A stretch of DNA of 10,097 nucleotides from Bacteroidota bacterium (GTDB lineage: Bacteria; Bacteroidota; Bacteroidia; Flavobacteriales; Flavobacteriaceae), in NCBI GenBank assembly GCA_024280815.1, contig JAJRPL010000217.1, forward strand, positions 1 through 10,097, written 5' to 3'. The notes beneath the pieces are model-generated. The model saw nothing but the letters and a program-made list of their open reading frames with translations, was not told the DNA's origin and did not search any database. Position 1 is the stretch's first letter. Each line of letters starts with the position of its first letter. Position numbers and translations under genes: made by a program. This document shows positions 1 to 6,405 of this stretch, piece by piece.

Positions 1-11
1 GCTGTTTTCAT
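1..11 (-). CDS. fadA: Start of a probable acetyl-CoA C-acyltransferase (FadA-type thiolase), cut by the window edge
   Basis: Only ATG AAA ACA GC is visible on the minus strand, giving Met-Lys-Thr-Ala. Flavobacterial FadA thiolases typically begin Met-Lys-Thr-Ala, and thiolase genes commonly follow fadN, so the identity rests on position and four residues. A thiolase would perform the last beta-oxidation step, cleaving 3-ketoacyl-CoA to acetyl-CoA plus a shortened acyl-CoA. An AGGG at 21-18 on the minus strand lies 6 nt before the ATG, a well-placed ribosome binding site. That motif is supplied by repeat copy A. The gap to fadN is 158 nt, long for an operon, and is filled partly by two repeat copies. 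Another short protein beginning the same way cannot be excluded. Confidence 0.55.
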
Positions 12-12
12 T

Positions 13-44
13 CCTATCCCTAACCCTTTCCAAAGGAAAGGGAA
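13..44 (+). repeat. Dispersed hairpin repeat, copy A
   Basis: This 32-bp stretch matches 9491-9522 (copy C) at 29 of 32 positions. It has a CCTATCCCTAA lead followed by a perfect 8-bp stem, arms 24-31 (CCCTTTCC) and 35-42 (GGAAAGGG), with an AAA loop. Two of the three differences from copy C form a compensatory change: T29-A37 here against C9507-G9515 there. TTTTT follows at 45-49, so on the plus strand it resembles a weak intrinsic terminator, but no plus-strand gene is visible that would use it. On the other strand it ends 1 nt before the putative fadA start codon. Confidence 0.8.
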
Positions 45-142
45 TTTTTATTAAAGATTATATTTATATTTTTTATTCATTTTATTTTTTCAACCCTCTT
101 TCGTTTATATGAAAGTTAGGTTTTTCATCCTGTTTTTAGCTA

Positions 143-168
143 CTTCCCTTTGGGAAAGTTTGGATGGG
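143..168 (-). repeat. Dispersed hairpin repeat, copy B (diverged)
   Basis: Read on the minus strand this begins CCCATCC one nucleotide after the fadN stop codon. It continues AAAC, then TTTCCC AAA GGGAAG, the same hairpin core as copies A and C. It has lost the CT of the CCCATCCCTAA lead and is about 2 nt shorter. The stem is imperfect: ACTT(T)CCC pairs with GGGAAGT if one T is bulged. Its orientation relative to the upstream gene (sense, directly at the 3' end) matches copy C in the MscS gene. Copies A and B are in inverted orientation in the fadN-fadA gap. Confidence 0.65.
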
Positions 169-169
169 A

Positions 170-2572
170 TTAATTTCTGAGCGGTTTCCCAGTCTTCAAT
201 GTATGCTGAATTCTTTCTAAGGTTTTACGCTCGGTAAATAAACTCATAATCGCTTCGCGTTCTAAATCTAATAAATACTGTTCAGATACATCAGTAGGTT
301 CAGATAAATCTCCACCTGCCATGATATATCCTAATTTATTAGCTATTTTTCTATCGTGTTCTGAAGCGTAACGTCCTTGCATTAAACTATCAGTTCCTAC
401 CATAAACATACCTAAAGCTTGTTGTCCTAAAACTCTCACTTTTTGTGGAGCAGGTTGTGTATAACCATCTTCTAACATTTGAATAGCATGACGTTTTGCA
501 GTAGCTATTTGTAATTTTTCATTAACAACAACCAAATCTTTATGGTGTAAATAATAATTCATATCAAAAGCTTCATAAGCAGAAGTTGCTACTTTTGCCA
601 TAGCGATATTGATAAAGGCATCTCGCAATCTGTTTAATTTTACATCATCTTTTACCCAAAGATCAGACACTCTTTTTGTCATTTCTTTGGTTCCAGCACC
701 AGCTGGGATAATTCCTACACCAAATTCAACCAAACCTGTATAGGTTTCAGCAGCAGCAATTACTTTATCAACATGCATTCCCATTTCACAAGCACCACCA
801 AAAGTCATTCCTCTAGGCGTCATTAAGGTTGGAATAGATGAATAACGTAAACGCATTACCGTATCTTGAAAATGTTTTACACCATAGGCGAGTTCGTCAT
901 AATCCTGTTCTACAGCCATCATTAAAGCCATAGCTAAATTTGCTCCAACAGAGAAGTTGGTTGCTTGATTTCCTAAAATTACTGCTTCATACTCTTGTTC
1001 TGCTAAATCAATACCTTTATTAATACCCGCTAATACACCAGCACCTAAGGTGTTCATTTTAGATCTGAATTCAATGTTTAAAACACCATCACCTAAATGT
1101 TGAATAGATGTATCTGCATTAGACCAGATCTCTTTAGCTTCACGAATATTATCTAAGATGATAAATGCATCTTGACCAGGAATTTTCACGTATTTTTTAG
1201 AAGGAATATCATAATAATAGTTGGTACCATCTTTTACAGTATAGAAACTATCATTTCCTGCAGCTAACATTTCAGTAACCCAAGAGGCTACATCATGACC
1301 TTCAGTTTTCATCAATTCAACGGCTTTTGCAACACCTACAGCATCCCAAATTTGGAATGGTCCATGCTGCCAACCAAATCCAGCTCTTAAGCCATCATCA
1401 ATACGATAGAGTTCATCAGATATTTCGGGAATTCTATTTTGAACATAAGCAAAAAGTGCCGTAAATGATTTTCTATAAAATTCACCAGCTTTGTCTTTAC
1501 CTTTGATTAATACCTTAAACCTATCTGAAACATTTTCAATAGTTTTTGTTGCTAGTAAGGTGGCAAATTTGGGTCTTACTTGTGCTTTGTATTCTAATGT
1601 ATTTAAATCTAAAGATAAAATTTCCTTTTTACCCTCAGCATTCTTAGTTCTTTTATAAAAACCTTGTCTGGTTTTAGAACCCAACCATTTATTTTCCATC
1701 ATTTTATTGATGAAATCTGGAATCGCGAATGAATCGTGCATTTCGTCATCTGGGCAATTGTCAGCAACACCATTTGCAGTATGTACTAAAGTATCTAAAC
1801 CAACAACATCACAAGTTCTAAAAGTTGCCGATTTTGGACGACCAATTACCGGACCAGTTAATTTATCAACTTCTTCAACAGTCATTCCTAATTCTTTTAC
1901 GATATGGAATAAACTCATAATACCAAATACACCAATACGATTTCCAATAAATGCAGGAGTGTCTTTTGCTAAAACAGAAGTTTTACCTAAGAATTTTTCA
2001 CCATACATCATTAAAAAGTCAGTTACCTCTTGTTTGCAGTTTGGGCCAGGTACAACTTCAAAAAGTTTTAAATAGCGTGGTGGATTAAAAAAGTGAGTTA
2101 CGGCAAAGTGTTGTTGAAAATCTTCACTTCTTCCTTTATTCATAAATGCAATAGGAATTCCAGAAGTGTTAGAAGTTATTAAAGTACCAGGAGTTCGATG
2201 TTTTTCAATACTTTCAAAAACCTTTTGTTTGATATCTAAACGTTCTACGACTACTTCAATAATCCAATCAACATCTTTTATTTTGTGTAAATCATCTTCT
2301 AGATTGCCTGTAGAAATTCTACTAGCAAATTTTTGGTTATATATAGGTGACGGTTTTGATTTTAAGGATGCTTTTAAGCTATCATTTACCAAACGGTTTC
2401 TGACAACCTTATCTTCTAAAGTTAAGCCTTTCGCTTTTTCTTTATCGGTCAATTCACGAGGAACGATATCAAACAATATAACTTCTACGCCAATATTGGC
2501 AAAATGACAAGCAATACCAGATCCCATAATTCCTGATCCGATTACTGCTACTTTTTTAATACTTCTTTTCAT
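170..2572 (-). CDS. fadN: Fused 3-hydroxyacyl-CoA dehydrogenase / enoyl-CoA hydratase (FadN type)
   Basis: This 800-residue cytoplasmic beta-oxidation enzyme hydrates trans-2-enoyl-CoA and oxidises the resulting 3-hydroxyacyl-CoA with NAD. The dehydrogenase is N-terminal and the crotonase domain C-terminal, the order of Bacillus FadN (about 790 aa) and the reverse of E. coli FadB/FadJ. The Rossmann glycines are GSGIMGSG at 12-19. The dehydrogenase catalytic pair is His160 (in THFFNPP) and Glu172, with the 12-residue spacing known for the family; Asn211 lies in IGNRI. A second dehydrogenase C-terminal-type segment spans about 370-420. The crotonase domain runs from about 490 to 690, with an oxyanion-hole region near 534-546. 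Glu596 (GGACEMG) and Glu616 (GLVEFG) are 20 residues apart, like the catalytic Glu144/Glu164 of rat crotonase, so both activities look intact. The ATG start gives a complete Rossmann strand. It follows the MarR gene by 38 nt and is probably co-transcribed with it. A FadB-like name would also be defensible. Confidence 0.93.
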   Translation of the reverse strand: MKRSIKKVAVIGSGIMGSGIACHFANIGVEVILFDIVPRELTDKEKAKGLTLEDKVVRNRLVNDSLKASLKSKPSPIYNQKFASRISTGNLEDDLHKIKDVDWIIEVVVERLDIKQKVFESIEKHRTPGTLITSNTSGIPIAFMNKGRSEDFQQHFAVTHFFNPPRYLKLFEVVPGPNCKQEVTDFLMMYGEKFLGKTSVLAKDTPAFIGNRIGVFGIMSLFHIVKELGMTVEEVDKLTGPVIGRPKSATFRTCDVVGLDTLVHTANGVADNCPDDEMHDSFAIPDFINKMMENKWLGSKTRQGFYKRTKNAEGKKEILSLDLNTLEYKAQVRPKFATLLATKTIENVSDRFKVLIKGKDKAGEFYRKSFTALFAYVQNRIPEISDELYRIDDGLRAGFGWQHGPFQIWDAVGVAKAVELMKTEGHDVASWVTEMLAAGNDSFYTVKDGTNYYYDIPSKKYVKIPGQDAFIILDNIREAKEIWSNADTSIQHLGDGVLNIEFRSKMNTLGAGVLAGINKGIDLAEQEYEAVILGNQATNFSVGANLAMALMMAVEQDYDELAYGVKHFQDTVMRLRYSSIPTLMTPRGMTFGGACEMGMHVDKVIAAAETYTGLVEFGVGIIPAGAGTKEMTKRVSDLWVKDDVKLNRLRDAFINIAMAKVATSAYEAFDMNYYLHHKDLVVVNEKLQIATAKRHAIQMLEDGYTQPAPQKVRVLGQQALGMFMVGTDSLMQGRYASEHDRKIANKLGYIMAGGDLSEPTDVSEQYLLDLEREAIMSLFTERKTLERIQHTLKTGKPLRN

Positions 2573-2610
2573 TATTTATGAATGTTTAATTATTGCAAAT
2601 TGACACAATT

Positions 2611-3066
2611 TCAACTTGCTTTTCTTTTATTTTCAAAAATTTTATTTTCATTAATGAAACTTGAAAGAGTTTCTGTAACATTAAAAAATGATTCTAAATC
2701 CTCTTCACTTACATGTTGTCGAACAATTTCATTAAATCTTAAAACAGATTCTTTAGCTTGTTCTCTTTTTTCTTTTCCTAATGCGGTGAGTTTTATCAAT
2801 ACCCCACGACCATCTTCAGGATTTTTTTCTCTATAGATAATACCTTTATCTTCCATAGACTTTAAAATACGTGATAAACTAGTAGCTTCCATTCCCATTA
2901 AAGGACCTAAAGCTGTTGATGGTGTGCCGTTATCATAATCAATATTAAGTACTACAAAACCCATAGCCATCGTATAATCTTGCTTTATGGCTTGCTCATT
3001 ATACATTTTAGAAACTACTTGCCAAGTGGCTCTTAATTGGTGGTCTATAGAGTTTTCTTTTAACAT
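2611..3066 (-). CDS. MarR-family transcriptional regulator of the beta-oxidation operon
   Basis: This 151-residue protein has the usual MarR length and layout: N-terminal and C-terminal dimerisation helices around a winged helix. The helix-turn-helix lies at about 48-78 (PSTALGPLMGMEATSLSRILKSMEDKG), the wing at about 82-94 with the family signature DGRG at 85-88, then LTALGKE at the start of the next helix. It is the first gene of the operon carrying fadN, so it probably controls fatty-acid degradation. An acyl-CoA or fatty acid as ligand is inference only. The 30-bp palindrome at 3082-3111 directly upstream is the likely self-operator. I chose ATG at 3066-3064; an in-frame GTG two codons earlier (3072-3070) overlaps the putative -7 box and is less likely. 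The protein has no visible cysteine, which argues against an OhrR-type redox sensor. Confidence 0.88.
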   Translation of the reverse strand: MLKENSIDHQLRATWQVVSKMYNEQAIKQDYTMAMGFVVLNIDYDNGTPSTALGPLMGMEATSLSRILKSMEDKGIIYREKNPEDGRGVLIKLTALGKEKREQAKESVLRFNEIVRQHVSEEDLESFFNVTETLSSFINENKIFENKRKAS

Positions 3067-3071
3067 TTGCA

Positions 3072-3079
3072 CAAATATA
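3072..3079 (-). promoter_or_regulatory. Putative -7 promoter box of the marR-fadN operon
   Basis: The minus strand reads TATATTTG, an exact fit to the Bacteroidota -7 consensus TAnnTTTG. It ends only 5 nt before the ATG at 3066, so transcription starting about 5-8 nt after the box would give an almost leaderless mRNA. No clear TTG -33 element is found 17-23 nt upstream; that position is occupied by the palindromic operator. Confidence 0.55.
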
Positions 3080-3081
3080 CT

Positions 3082-3111
3082 AAAAAATACTATGCACGCA
3101 TAGTATTTTTT
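3082..3111. promoter_or_regulatory. 30-bp palindromic operator, probable MarR autoregulatory site
   Basis: Perfect 14-bp arms at 3082-3095 (AAAAAATACTATGC) and 3098-3111 are separated by AC, giving a palindrome centred at 3096.5. The core ATACTATGC...GCATAGTAT has the length and symmetry of MarR dimer sites. It lies 2 bp upstream of the putative -7 box and covers the -33 region, so a bound dimer would block RNA polymerase. Its uniqueness in the window and position ahead of marR make the pairing likely. Binding itself is inferred. Confidence 0.8.
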
Positions 3112-3172
3112 TAAATTTTATTATTTTTGAATAATTATACATTATAATTAAGTAAATACTAAAAAATAAGTA

Positions 3173-4798
3173 TTATTTCTTTTTTAAAATATAATACTGA
3201 CTAAGGAGTCTTTTATTGTATTTTCTTGATATTGAATCAACAAAATTCAAATCGAAAGTTGATTTTTTTGTAAGAGTATACAGATCTCCTATACGTTTAT
3301 AGTCTTCTGGGTTAATAGCATTTGTAAGTATTCCAAATTCATTTTCTTTGGGAAAATGAAGCAATCCATTTTCTAATTGAAGAGAAGGTAATTTATTTCC
3401 AAACTGCCAAATCATTTCAGGAGCTACGTAATTTAATACGTAAACATTGAGTTGGTTCTCATGGTTCAATTGTGAAATTGGTTTGTAGTTTGAACTTATA
3501 AAAGCTTTCGATAATGGAGTAACAGTGATTAAAACGGAAGCAAAAAAAACAACTGTAAAGAAAAATACTCGTTTCATATTTTTCTTTTTCAAATAGAAAA
3601 TTATATATGCACCTACAGTAAACAAAGTGATAGAAGAAACTATAAAAGATAGCCAATAGCCAGCTATATTATCTTTTAAGTAAAAATAGGCAATTGCTGG
3701 GTATAAAATTCCAATTAGAGCAATGAGACCAAAATTAAAATAGACAGGAAATGTTTCTTTTTTATCCTTTATATCTTTAAAATTTCGAATTAAGTATTCT
3801 ATATAAAAACCAATATTTATAGATAAGGGAATTAATACAGGCATTAGATAACGAGACTTTTTTTCAGGAATTATAGATAATAAGATTACGGTAAAAATAG
3901 TCCATAAAAAACTAAATGTATACGCTTTTTTGTGAGTTACCCTATTCTTTAAATAAGGGTATATAAGACTTATTAACGCAGGAATGGTCCACAATCCGCT
4001 CTGTGTAAAAAAACTCCAGTAATAGTAAAATGGCCTTACGTTATAACTGGACCAATTGGCTGTTTCTTTTTGCGTTATGGCGTTAAAAGTTAGAGGGTCT
4101 TGAAGTCGAACATAAACATACCACCAACCACCAACAATAATTGCAAGAATACCAATACTAATGAAGGAGATGGATTTATTTTTCAAATTGGAATATTTGA
4201 ATGCAAAACCATAGGCTAATAGAAATGGTATTAATAATGCATACATAGATACAGGGCCTTTACTCATAAAATAAAAACCAATACATAATCCTGCAATTAG
4301 AGTATTTTTCCAATTGGGGGTTTTCTTTTCAAATAATTGAAACAAATGATATATGGCAATCAACATAAAGCTATGTGTAAAAATATCCCAAGGTGCTTCA
4401 ATAGTAATACCGATAACATAAAAAGAGGTAATAACTATAAACGCATTTGTTAAACTATGAGCAGAGTTTTGTAGGATTTTATGCGATAGTTTATAAAGAA
4501 AGCTACCAAGTATCATAATCATTATTACAGTAGGTAAGCGTAAACCAAAAATACTTTTTATCCCAAAAATAAAACTAGAAAATGCCGTTAGCCAAGTTGG
4601 TAATGGAGGTTTTTGATAGCGAGGCTCTCCATTCATAGTAGTGAGTAACCAATGACCATCATTAACCATTTCTCGTGCCGTAATAAAATTTCTAGCCTCC
4701 ATTATAGTTACACCTATAGTATCTAAATTAGGCAATAACATTATGGCTACCACAATACATATTAAAGTAATAGGATGTTTCTCTAACCATTTTTTCAT
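3173..4798 (-). CDS. ArnT-like GT-C glycosyltransferase (polyprenyl-phosphate-sugar dependent)
   Basis: This 541-residue polytopic membrane protein is close in length to E. coli ArnT (about 550). Members of this PMT/ArnT group move a sugar from a polyprenyl-phosphate donor to lipid A, protein or another envelope acceptor on the outer face of the inner membrane. The first membrane segment (about 10-30) is followed by the family's extracytoplasmic loop: MEARN at 33-37, REM at 42-44, then GHWLLTTMNGEPRYQKPPLPTWL at 48-70. The acidic residue Glu34 matches the conserved catalytic-loop acid of GT-C enzymes, and the PRYxKPPL block is diagnostic. About ten further hydrophobic segments run to about 425, followed by a soluble C-terminal domain of roughly 110 residues. 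The start ATG overlaps the stop of the preceding LAB_N gene as ATGA, implying translational coupling. The C-terminus is lysine-rich. The acceptor and the sugar cannot be read from the sequence, so I give no arnT symbol. Confidence 0.87.
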   Translation of the reverse strand: MKKWLEKHPITLICIVVAIMLLPNLDTIGVTIMEARNFITAREMVNDGHWLLTTMNGEPRYQKPPLPTWLTAFSSFIFGIKSIFGLRLPTVIMIMILGSFLYKLSHKILQNSAHSLTNAFIVITSFYVIGITIEAPWDIFTHSFMLIAIYHLFQLFEKKTPNWKNTLIAGLCIGFYFMSKGPVSMYALLIPFLLAYGFAFKYSNLKNKSISFISIGILAIIVGGWWYVYVRLQDPLTFNAITQKETANWSSYNVRPFYYYWSFFTQSGLWTIPALISLIYPYLKNRVTHKKAYTFSFLWTIFTVILLSIIPEKKSRYLMPVLIPLSINIGFYIEYLIRNFKDIKDKKETFPVYFNFGLIALIGILYPAIAYFYLKDNIAGYWLSFIVSSITLFTVGAYIIFYLKKKNMKRVFFFTVVFFASVLITVTPLSKAFISSNYKPISQLNHENQLNVYVLNYVAPEMIWQFGNKLPSLQLENGLLHFPKENEFGILTNAINPEDYKRIGDLYTLTKKSTFDLNFVDSISRKYNKRLLSQYYILKKK

Positions 4799-5415
4799 AA
4801 TGTTCTTTTGAGTAAAAATAAGTTCCGAATATAGATAATAACGCCCAATATATGACCAATAAAAAGAACAGGATCACGTCTAAAAATAGCATAGGTCAAT
4901 ATTAAACAAGAACCTATTAAACTTAATACCCAAAAACCAAAGGGTAATGTTGATTCTTGTTTTTTTTCAGAATAGATCCATTGATATACAAAACGTAAGG
5001 TAAATATAACTTGCGATACAACACCTAAGACTAAAAGCCATAGAGGAATAGCTTCATTTTTAAAGAGTATATATACATCTATCGTGTTATTATTAAAATA
5101 AAAGACTGTAATAAATATAGGTACTAAAAATAAAAACCATTGTAGCCATTTTGGAAATTTACGCCATTGATTTTGTAATTGTAAATTTCGAATATATATA
5201 AAGTAAGTCAATCCTTGACCAAGCATAATGGCAAAATCGTCTCTTAAATAGCCATAAATAAATAATAAAAATGAGGCAATCAAACTAAGTGTCCAAAATA
5301 AGGTTGGCGTAATAACACGTTTTTGTTTTTCTGAAGTTGTCCATTGTATTATTAATCGAGAAGAAAATAAGATTTGTGCAATAAACCCAATGCTATATAT
5401 TATCCAAGTATTCAT
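4795..5415 (-). CDS. Membrane protein with two LAB_N repeats (lipid-A-disaccharide synthase N-terminal-like)
   Basis: This 206-residue protein is hydrophobic throughout and has two homologous halves, about 8-80 and 128-200. The halves align without gaps at an offset of 121: Q14/Q135, R20/R141, QW 24-25/145-146, SE 28-29/149-150, FW 40-41/161-162, LSL 43-45/164-166, Y54/Y175, R58/R179, G66/G187 and YIRN 74-77/195-198. Each half has three hydrophobic segments, with an extra one at about 88-106 linking them. This is the LAB_N family, named from an N-terminal extension found on some LpxB proteins; no LpxB catalytic domain is present here. The three-segment unit resembles PQ-loop/SemiSWEET transporters. 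Its gene overlaps both neighbours by ATGA, between a lipid-linked-sugar synthase and a GT-C transferase. The biochemical role is not established; a part in moving or presenting the lipid-linked sugar is my inference. Confidence 0.85.
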   Translation of the reverse strand: MNTWIIYSIGFIAQILFSSRLIIQWTTSEKQKRVITPTLFWTLSLIASFLLFIYGYLRDDFAIMLGQGLTYFIYIRNLQLQNQWRKFPKWLQWFLFLVPIFITVFYFNNNTIDVYILFKNEAIPLWLLVLGVVSQVIFTLRFVYQWIYSEKKQESTLPFGFWVLSLIGSCLILTYAIFRRDPVLFIGHILGVIIYIRNLFLLKRTL

Positions 5416-6128
5416 TTACTTTGCTTAGCGATAGTGTAGCTAATGTATTTTTTTTTCATCCATAAATATGCAAAACAATCTATTAATGGACCAAACAATC
5501 TATTCCATAAACCAAACTTTGCTTGACCAGCAATTCTTGGAAAATGACGAACTGGAATCTGAATTATTTTCCCTTTTTGTAATAGAATCATTGCAGGTAA
5601 AAATCGATGTAAGCCTTTAAACATTGGAATTTGTTTTGCATAACTTGTTTGAATTACCTTTAATGGGCAGCCTGTATCATCCATACCCTCATGCGTAAAA
5701 CTACGACGAATGCCATTTGCAATTTTTGAAGACATATTCTTTACAAAACTATCTTTTCTATTCGATCTAACTCCAGTAATCAGGTCAAAATCGTTGCAAT
5801 ATTTTAAGAGTAGATTGAAATCTTCAGGAGAAGTTTGAAGATCAGCGTCTATATACCCAGTAAATTTAGTATCTACAGAATCAAAACCAGCTTTGATAGC
5901 AGCACTTAATCCTCTATTTGATTCAAAACTTATATATGAAAACTCTGAATTTCTTTTGCATATATCTTCGATGAGTGCTTGACTATTATCTTTAGAGCCA
6001 TCATTAATAAAAAGAATTTTAGTTTTTTTTATAGCAATTTTAGTGAATGCTAGTAATTCCTTCTCTACTCGTAATAAATTATCTTCTTCATTAAAAACTG
6101 GAATTAAAATAGTAAACAGGTAATCCAT
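5412..6128 (-). CDS. Family 2 glycosyltransferase, DPM/ArnC-like polyprenyl-phosphate sugar transferase
   Basis: This 238-residue GT-A enzyme probably transfers a sugar from a nucleotide-sugar to polyprenyl phosphate at the cytoplasmic membrane face. Seen motifs are the nucleotide-binding start FTILIPVFNEEDNL (5-18), NDGSKDNS (42-49), SNRGLSAAIKAGF (70-82), the metal-binding DAD in YIDADLQTSPED (92-103), and TGCPLKV (152-158), all typical of the DPM1/ArnC/GtrB group. Unlike ArnC and GtrB it lacks the two C-terminal membrane helices and ends in one amphipathic stretch (about 211-225), so it may need a membrane partner. ATG at 6128-6126 is preferred because the family motif starts right after it; a TTG at 6152 would add eight uncharacteristic residues. 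It is the first gene of a three-gene operon and overlaps the LAB_N gene by 4 nt. Donor sugar unknown. Confidence 0.9.
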   Translation of the reverse strand: MDYLFTILIPVFNEEDNLLRVEKELLAFTKIAIKKTKILFINDGSKDNSQALIEDICKRNSEFSYISFESNRGLSAAIKAGFDSVDTKFTGYIDADLQTSPEDFNLLLKYCNDFDLITGVRSNRKDSFVKNMSSKIANGIRRSFTHEGMDDTGCPLKVIQTSYAKQIPMFKGLHRFLPAMILLQKGKIIQIPVRHFPRIAGQAKFGLWNRLFGPLIDCFAYLWMKKKYISYTIAKQSK

Positions 6129-6241
6129 AAAATTGTTGTTGCTTCCCACCAATGGGTTTTAATATTCTGAAACTTCTGTCAAAATATAAAGTATTATTTC
6201 TTTTTAATACCTAGAGGGCTAGCTCAAGGCTGTTTATTTTA

Positions 6242-6249
6242 CAAATGTA
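6242..6249 (-). promoter_or_regulatory. Candidate -7 box for the glycosyltransferase operon
   Basis: TACATTTG on the minus strand fits TAnnTTTG exactly and would give a leader of about 105 nt before the ATG at 6128. The nearest upstream TTG on that strand (6264-6262) is only 12 nt away instead of the usual 17-23, so the -33 element is not supported. The leader contains two small potential hairpins: GTATTA/TAATAC (6191-6196 with 6205-6210) and CCCA/TGGG (6157-6146). Confidence 0.4.
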
Positions 6250-6405
6250 TTCTTTTTTATTCAAAATTAATTCTTGGAAAATATTTATTGAATATAAGGA
6301 TAAACAATTTATAAAAAAAATTAATTATAAAATTCTCTAATGTAACAATAAACCCTTTTCTTTGTCTAATCTTTTCTTTACTTAAGATTTAAATTTTAAA
6401 ATTAA

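Noticed and set aside
92..125. Stem AACC/GGTT plus CTTTC/GAAAG followed by TTTTT on the plus strand, resembling an intrinsic terminator
   Set aside because: It is broken by an internal loop and weak, and it would only work on the plus strand, where no gene is visible; the genes on both sides appear to be minus-strand. It may still be an RNA structure in the fadN-fadA gap.
1707..2507. Two plus-strand open frames (1707-2075 and 2166-2507) opposite fadN
   Set aside because: They lie antisense within a clearly conserved enzyme gene, and their translations show no recognisable domain. They follow from the codon use of the real gene.
2582..2836. Plus-strand open frame opposite the MarR gene
   Set aside because: It is fully antisense to a well-supported winged-helix regulator and has no family resemblance.
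3155..3174. AATACT/AGTATT inverted repeat, considered as a second MarR operator or a terminator for the GT-C operon
   Set aside because: It lacks the ATGC core of the 3082-3111 palindrome, has different spacing and only 6-bp AT-rich arms, and has no T-run after it on the minus strand.
3459..3656. Minus-strand open frame of 65 codons inside the GT-C gene
   Set aside because: It is an out-of-frame shadow of the ArnT-like coding sequence with no start context.
6129..6152. TTG start adding eight residues to the GT2 protein
   Set aside because: The GT2 fold normally begins just before the FTILIPVFNEE strand, which starts at residue 5 from the ATG at 6128. The extra residues look like translated leader.
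6357..6364. TTTCTTTG upstream of the ABC ATPase as a -7 box
   Set aside because: It misses the consensus A at the second position, and no TTG -33 element lies at a suitable distance. No promoter for the ABC genes can be supported.
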